Shown here: positions 58,790-64,000 of the stretch, in pieces | Numbering within the stretch: the first letter of the stretch is position 1 | How the letters are laid out: every line of letters starts with the position of its first letter | Source: Glycine soja | Taxonomy: Eukaryota > Streptophyta > Magnoliopsida > Fabales > Fabaceae | Length of the DNA stretch: 64,000 nt | Direction: 5' to 3' | NCBI RefSeq assembly: GCF_004193775.1 | Contig: NC_041019.1 | Coordinates: 813,501-877,500 of the forward strand | Made by a program: the position numbers and the translations under genes | The notes under the pieces: model-generated | The model's database searches: none | What the model was told of the DNA's origin: nothing | Seen by the model: the letters and a program-made list of their open reading frames with translations, nothing else

Positions 58790-61032
58790 TGTGACACCCT
58801 CTACCCCTCACATATATACTAATAAGGAATAAAAAAAATTCAAATATTAATTAAAAGTATTTTTAAAACATTTTTTTTTAAACAAGTCTTTCAAAGGGAA
58901 AAAAGGCTCACATTCATTTTCTTCTACATCATATTCAAACTTGTCCAAATAAATAATAAAGTATTCTCGACTCAACAAGGTCTTCATACAATTAATATAG
59001 AACCTATATCCTAATGTCACATCCTATCAGAGCGTTGTGTTCTCGTGTCCTCTAGCATGAGGTTCTTCATAGTCATCCACCTATTCATCTGCTCCCCCGA
59101 ACACAAGTTCAAGATCATCACAGGATCCAAACACAACAACACACAGGGAGTGAGTTATCACATTCCTAGCTAATAGAGAAACAAGACAATTAAATATACG
59201 TATTATATAAATGAGATACCACTTGCTTAAACATAGCTCACGTAACTTCACCACTTCGTCATTCAAAATTCACTTTTCAATTATCAATCACATTACACAA
59301 GAATCCCACACTTCGATCAAGATATAATAACACATCAATTAGCAAGCATATGCAATAGTTATGCTAAGACTCAATTCTATATGCAATGTGGTACCATGTC
59401 AGTGAAAAACCACCCTGGGGCGCTTAGGAGTACATAACAAGACACACCACACAATGGGTTTGTCAGGTCACTCTCACTAAGTAAGATCATAGGGAGACCA
59501 GTCAGGGTCACGATGTTTTGCGAGAATGCTCCAACCATATGAGATCAGCATAGGCTTAAAGGAGCACTCAAACCCGGTGACCCCCAAGGCCTACACTCCG
59601 AAGAGTCCGTCAGGGCCTCTCCCTCCTGATTCAGGTCCAACCCCTAAAATAATTTTTGCATGCAGACACTGCTCATGAATTATACAATACCCACGACCTT
59701 ACACTCGTGTTTTAAACACGTTCAACACAATCACACTATGATTTAACACTGGCTCCTAAATAGGAAACCTACATTTTCTCTTTAACACTGCGCATCAACG
59801 CTTTTCTCAAGATAACACTGGTCGGATTATTGTACAATTCATAGCTTACAACACAAGTAATTTCACATCAAGTGTTAACTACACACTTATCCACAACTAG
59901 AACTCATTCACAATTGCACTTCTCATAGTGTGACAATCCACCATCACATGTTTACACGTATCTCACAAATTAACACATGTTCAACTTTACACTTATACTC
60001 AATCTCAATAACAATATTATAATCTCAAAGCAACATATTCTTCTACAATTCATCACATACTCACAATTTGAATCATCATTTCATATCCTCAATATAACAA
60101 TTTATATAAAACACTATCACAATATTAGGACTAAAATCCCTTAACTAATATTACACAATTATATCAAAATCATAGGTCGAAATATACAAATATCAAGAGC
60201 ACAATTTATCAAGCAATTTTCATTAGAACATCAATATTTTATTTATAATCATAAAGGAAAAATTGCAATTTAATAAACATCTCAAAATAAAACCCCAATT
60301 TAATCCTCTAAGGATCCCTACACATGTTCTCACTAATCCCCAACTGTGAATAACTCATCCCTTACCTCTAAGCGGACTCACGTGTCTTCAACCAGCGATA
60401 GCAACATCTCTAGCGGTTCCCGGAAATTCTTTCAATTATTCATTCGACTGCTCCGATAGAATTCCCAAACGTCAGAGAGACGGAGAAGAGATTGAAACCT
60501 CCACTTGTGCTGTCTTCATGCGATTCCTTTTTCTCCCTCCACGAATAATATCTCGCAAATCCCAACGGTGAAAGCGTGCGGAATTGAATTTTGAACAACA
60601 TATCCAAATTTCACAATAATCCAACGGTTAACGAAACCGGGATCGTAGTTTTACCAAGACAGCTCTGGGTTTCTGCGGGAAAGAAAAAGGCTACAATGCG
60701 AAGGGTGTTTCTCTCAGTTCAGACATGATATCAAAATTCCCAACGGTGAGAATTCTCGGAATTGTGTTGCGAACATGATACTCAAATTTCACAACGATCC
60801 AACGGTGAACGGGTTCAAGATCGTCGTTTTTCTGAGACTGGTTTGATGGGCTGCGGGAAAAAGAAAGGGTTTTGAGAGGAGAAGGGGAAAAACGAAAATG
60901 AGGCCAAAAGGAGACAGATGACTTAACATAACTATTCATACCTAGGGTACTCAGCCTATTATTTGCTCTATATTTATTTATTTATTTCTAAAAAACTTTT
61001 TAAATTTATTTACGAAAAATTGGGATGTTACA
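58790..61032. mobile_element. Solo LTR, 2243 bp, with TTTAT target duplication
   Basis: It begins TGTGACACCCTCTACCCC and ends ATTGGGATGTTACA, so it has TG..CA ends within short inverted termini (TGTGACACCC / TGTAACATCCC). The 5 bp on each side are TTTAT (58785-58789 and 61033-61037). It contains no polyprotein coding and no second LTR, so it is best explained as one LTR left after recombination between two. Long LTRs of this size are typical of Ty3/gypsy elements in legumes, but without internal sequence the superfamily is an inference. It holds a degenerate tandem repeat near its right end. Confidence 0.78.
60552..60870. repeat. Degenerate tandem repeat of about 178 bp within the solo LTR
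   Basis: Two units begin at about 60561 and 60739 and share, in order, CCCAACGGTGA, GGAATTG, AACA..ATA, CAAATTTCACAA, ATCCAACGGT, AACG, GATCGT and TGCGGGAAA. Confidence 0.75.
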
Positions 61033-61037
61033 TTTAT

Positions 61038-64000
61038 CATTTCATATAATAATTTATCATGGATTTGTTTACTTTAATTTATGCTCAGTAAGCCATAATT
61101 GCTCACTTTTCATCACCCCGATATCATTGTTATATATCATCATAAAAGCCGCGTGGTATCTTTGGCAGGCATATCAATGGAAAATCAAACCAAAAAAAGG
61201 ATATTTGCTCAAACATAACTTGTGTACCAACTTCAAATCTTACAAAAAAATTGTAAGTTTATTTTACTAAATTTAAATTATAAGGAGGTAACTGGTAAGT
61301 CTGTCATAAAATAAAAATGACTGTGGAGCCTCTACCAATATACATATTGTTCATCAGTGGAAATATATTGAATTGGATCGACGCTGAGGACATATGCATG
61401 ATGCCATGATTGCTCATTAAATATAGTAACAGTTGTATCACTACAAAAGAATGAATATACATACTATGAGATTTGGTTGCATAATGGCCAATGGGAATGG
61501 TAGCTAGCTGCGCACATGGTTTGCTCATGATAAGCTATGTGAGTTATATATCCTAATCCATATCTAATAATGCCATCACATGCACGTTTTGACAAAACTC
61601 ATCACCAAAATGTGTACACGTCTTGGGTACGGTGCTGTACGACCCCATTAATCCTTTGAATCAATAACAATATCTTTCTTTTGTTAATTAATCCATGTTA
61701 TTAAAACTACGCTCGTTCTGAAATCGGGAAGATTTACACTGAGACGATATACATTATGAAAATAAACACACCACATTTTAATTGAAAATTTCTTAAGATT
61801 TATGAATTTTTTTTATTTATGTGATACTAAATCTTTTGATTTCTATCTGTATCCGATGTCAAATTTCACCTTACATTTATTTTTTAAGACTCGTCATATA
61901 TGCATCCAAAGCACATGATTTGTACAAGAATCTGAGACCAACTACCTCAAATTTTCGTAATGTACATACCATTGCATTTGCCTTTGTACACATACTTGCC
62001 AGCGCATTAATTGCAATTGCTTTCTGTATTTCTAGTTTAGAAGAGATGCAGACAGACACGGAGAGTAAAGTGTTGACGCCAAACCAATATCAATCCCAGT
62101 CAATATACTCAACCATCCCAAAAAATTTAAATCTGGATCACATGCATTATTATTCCCTATATTAACATATTATGACAAACTCACATCGTTATACTATTAC
62201 ACAAAGTCACGAATACATATTTGCTTATATAATCCAATCATGCAAGTTAATAATCAAATTGCTCTTTTCTTGACTTGACTGAAACACATCCTCATCAGAT
62301 TGATGAATATTGGCGTATGACAGAAGAAAACTTTTCCGTAAGATACCTTTCTTGCACTTATGCATGCCATCAACTAATCATGCACATATGAAAGCAACCA
62401 ACCTGTTTACAAAAAAAAAAAAAAAGTCAACTAATTTTATTTTAATTTCTTTCTTAATTCAATTACTTGAACAGAATTTCCGTCCAACTAAACAACGTGA
62501 TATTTCTGTTAACGTGAAAGAAACCGCTACTATAAGTACTTTAACTAGAAAACAAATTCTTCCGATGATGATCATATTAAGCAACCTTATATTTTCCAAC
62601 TTTGGAATTCATCTAAATTATAGTAATTATCATATTTTAACCACACCATTTTATTTTATTTGTAGAAATACTGTACCATATGGCTAAGCTTCGTTGTCCA
62701 TCATCCAATTGGAATAATCTTGCTGGTAATGGTCAGTTTTGCCGAAAAAGCTTCCCACCCAAACTCCAGAATGGGTTAGTTTGGCCCAATTTGTGGAAGC
62801 TCGTCTGAGCTGAGATGAGGTCAAACAAATGAGGGGCAAGGATTTCACACTGAACCAGTAGGCCCCACTCAGAGAAGTATCAAAAGTAAACACAGTCCAC
62901 ATGGGCTAACATGCATAATGCTGCGTGTCACCACATTCACGGATTCTAGTACGGTCCTCCCATGTGTCCTCTTTAAGTGTTAGTGTCTCATATATGATAT
63001 GATATACCTCTTTTAATTTACTCTTATTTTTCTTTCCCTTTATGACCAAACGTAAATAAGTTTAGCCACTTTAATTTTGAGAATGCAAACATTTCATGTT
63101 GTATAGTATAAAATTACAAATGACCATTATGTTAAAAAGTTAACATCTGATCATGTTTAAATATTGATGTGTTTGATGTTAAATTTATCATAGATCAATT
63201 GAAAACTTTGGCTTATCTTTTTATTTATTGTTGATAGGAAATATATTATAAGGAACAGTAATCTGAAAACAGAAGGTCAGAAGCAAGAAGGAAAAAAAAA
63301 TCAGTTAGATTCCATTTAAGCACATTTCACTTCCCTGCGCAGTTAACGCTTATGCATGTGTTCTGGTCAGATCATTAAGTGTGCATCATTTTCTTCCTTG
63401 TAAAAAATTTATGATTGTCACAATTAAATCTCATTCTATCCTGAATTCCTGATCCCATCACTTTGCTAGATAAGGTAGGGTGTCTAGTCTTTTTGCGTAC
63501 CTCTCATGGATCATGGCACGGAAATAAATGAGCATTTTTCATTTGATATAAAGCTTAAAGCATAAGATTGGAAGAATTGCAAAGCATAATTGTTGTTGTG
63601 AGAAATGAAATCTAAACATATAAAATAATAAGAGTCTTGTTAACTCGTGTTTTTAAATTATTGGTTGGAGAATTAAGAAAAAAAATATATTTATTGTATA
63701 AATCATAAAAAAGTGTAAAAAAATTACGTGTAATATGATTTTTCACTTCTCAAATAAAATAATTTTATTTTAAATTTTTTTAATTAATATCCTTAGAACA
63801 CTAATTAGTATTTTTCAAATACTAATATAAATAGTGCATGGAAGAGTTGAATTGCAGGCGGAAGTAAAGTCACAAGAGAAAAATGGAACAGGAATAGGTG
63901 TGCAGGGATATATAAAATACTAGTACATAGATATTGGTAAGAGAATGACCCATCATTAATGATGTTAATTTATGTAAGTAATGTGTAGAAAGTAGAAACC
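61038..64000. other. Gene-poor AT-rich DNA to the window end
   Basis: No coding region, RNA gene or complete transposon could be supported. A GC-richer patch at 62690-62960 has no open frame with a recognised domain. The start of a gene beyond 64000 cannot be excluded. Confidence 0.4.

Noticed and set aside
58790..61032. Mutator-type element with terminal inverted repeats
   Set aside because: The inverted match is only about 10 bp and the duplication is 5 bp, which fits an LTR and not the 9-bp duplication of Mutator.

Overview
The window is nuclear DNA from a flowering plant, most likely a legume such as soybean or a close relative. Coding exons are short and GC-richer than the AT-rich introns and intergenic DNA, and plant-specific families are present (PsbY, NOI, a 7TM RGS protein, an Alb3-type insertase, KCR). 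Small MITEs and LTR elements sit between and inside genes. The species call is an inference from sequence style; nothing seen here proves it. There are no operons, CRISPR arrays or bacterial features.

Layout: (1) 52-2328 (+), the 3' end of a TNO1-like coiled-coil trans-Golgi protein. (2) 2.79-4.81 kb, a decayed duplicate of a promoter and first exon, followed by an intact NOI/RIN4-like gene. (3) 7.3-11.9 kb, an 11-exon RGS1 gene (seven-pass receptor plus RGS domain) with a Tourist-like MITE in intron 4. (4) 12.56-12.85 kb, two orphan exons of an unrecognised gene. (5) 14.4-25.5 kb, two tandem 3-ketoacyl-CoA reductase genes with identical exon structure. Intron 2 of the first contains a 4.6-kb antisense, defective Ty1/copia element with both LTRs and a 5-bp target duplication. 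(6) 27.96-33.79 kb, a six-exon gene for an unrecognised 1140-residue lysine-rich, probably nuclear protein. (7) 34.35-34.95 kb (-), PsbY, a precursor with two copies of the photosystem II subunit. (8) 36.6-41.6 kb, an 11-exon Alb3/ALB4-type thylakoid insertase. (9) 41.6-51.3 kb, gene-poor DNA with repeat remnants. (10) 52.6-55.3 kb, an RCC1-repeat gene with an apparent GC-AG intron. (11) 55.3-64 kb, no gene recognised; it contains a 2.24-kb solo LTR with a perfect TTTAT target duplication.

The genes do not form one pathway. Two plastid proteins (PsbY, the Alb3-type insertase) and two VLCFA-elongation reductases lie close together. From memory, Arabidopsis has TNO1, KCR2 and ALB4 close together on one arm of chromosome 1, KCR1 beside PSBY elsewhere on chromosome 1, and RGS1 beside an RCC1 gene on chromosome 3. 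The window therefore looks like an ancestral block that Arabidopsis has fractionated. I found no convincing new multi-gene system. The most informative observations are the nested transposon history, the duplicated NOI 5' end with a lost start codon, the GC-AG intron, and the unrecognised lysine-rich gene with an internal repeat.
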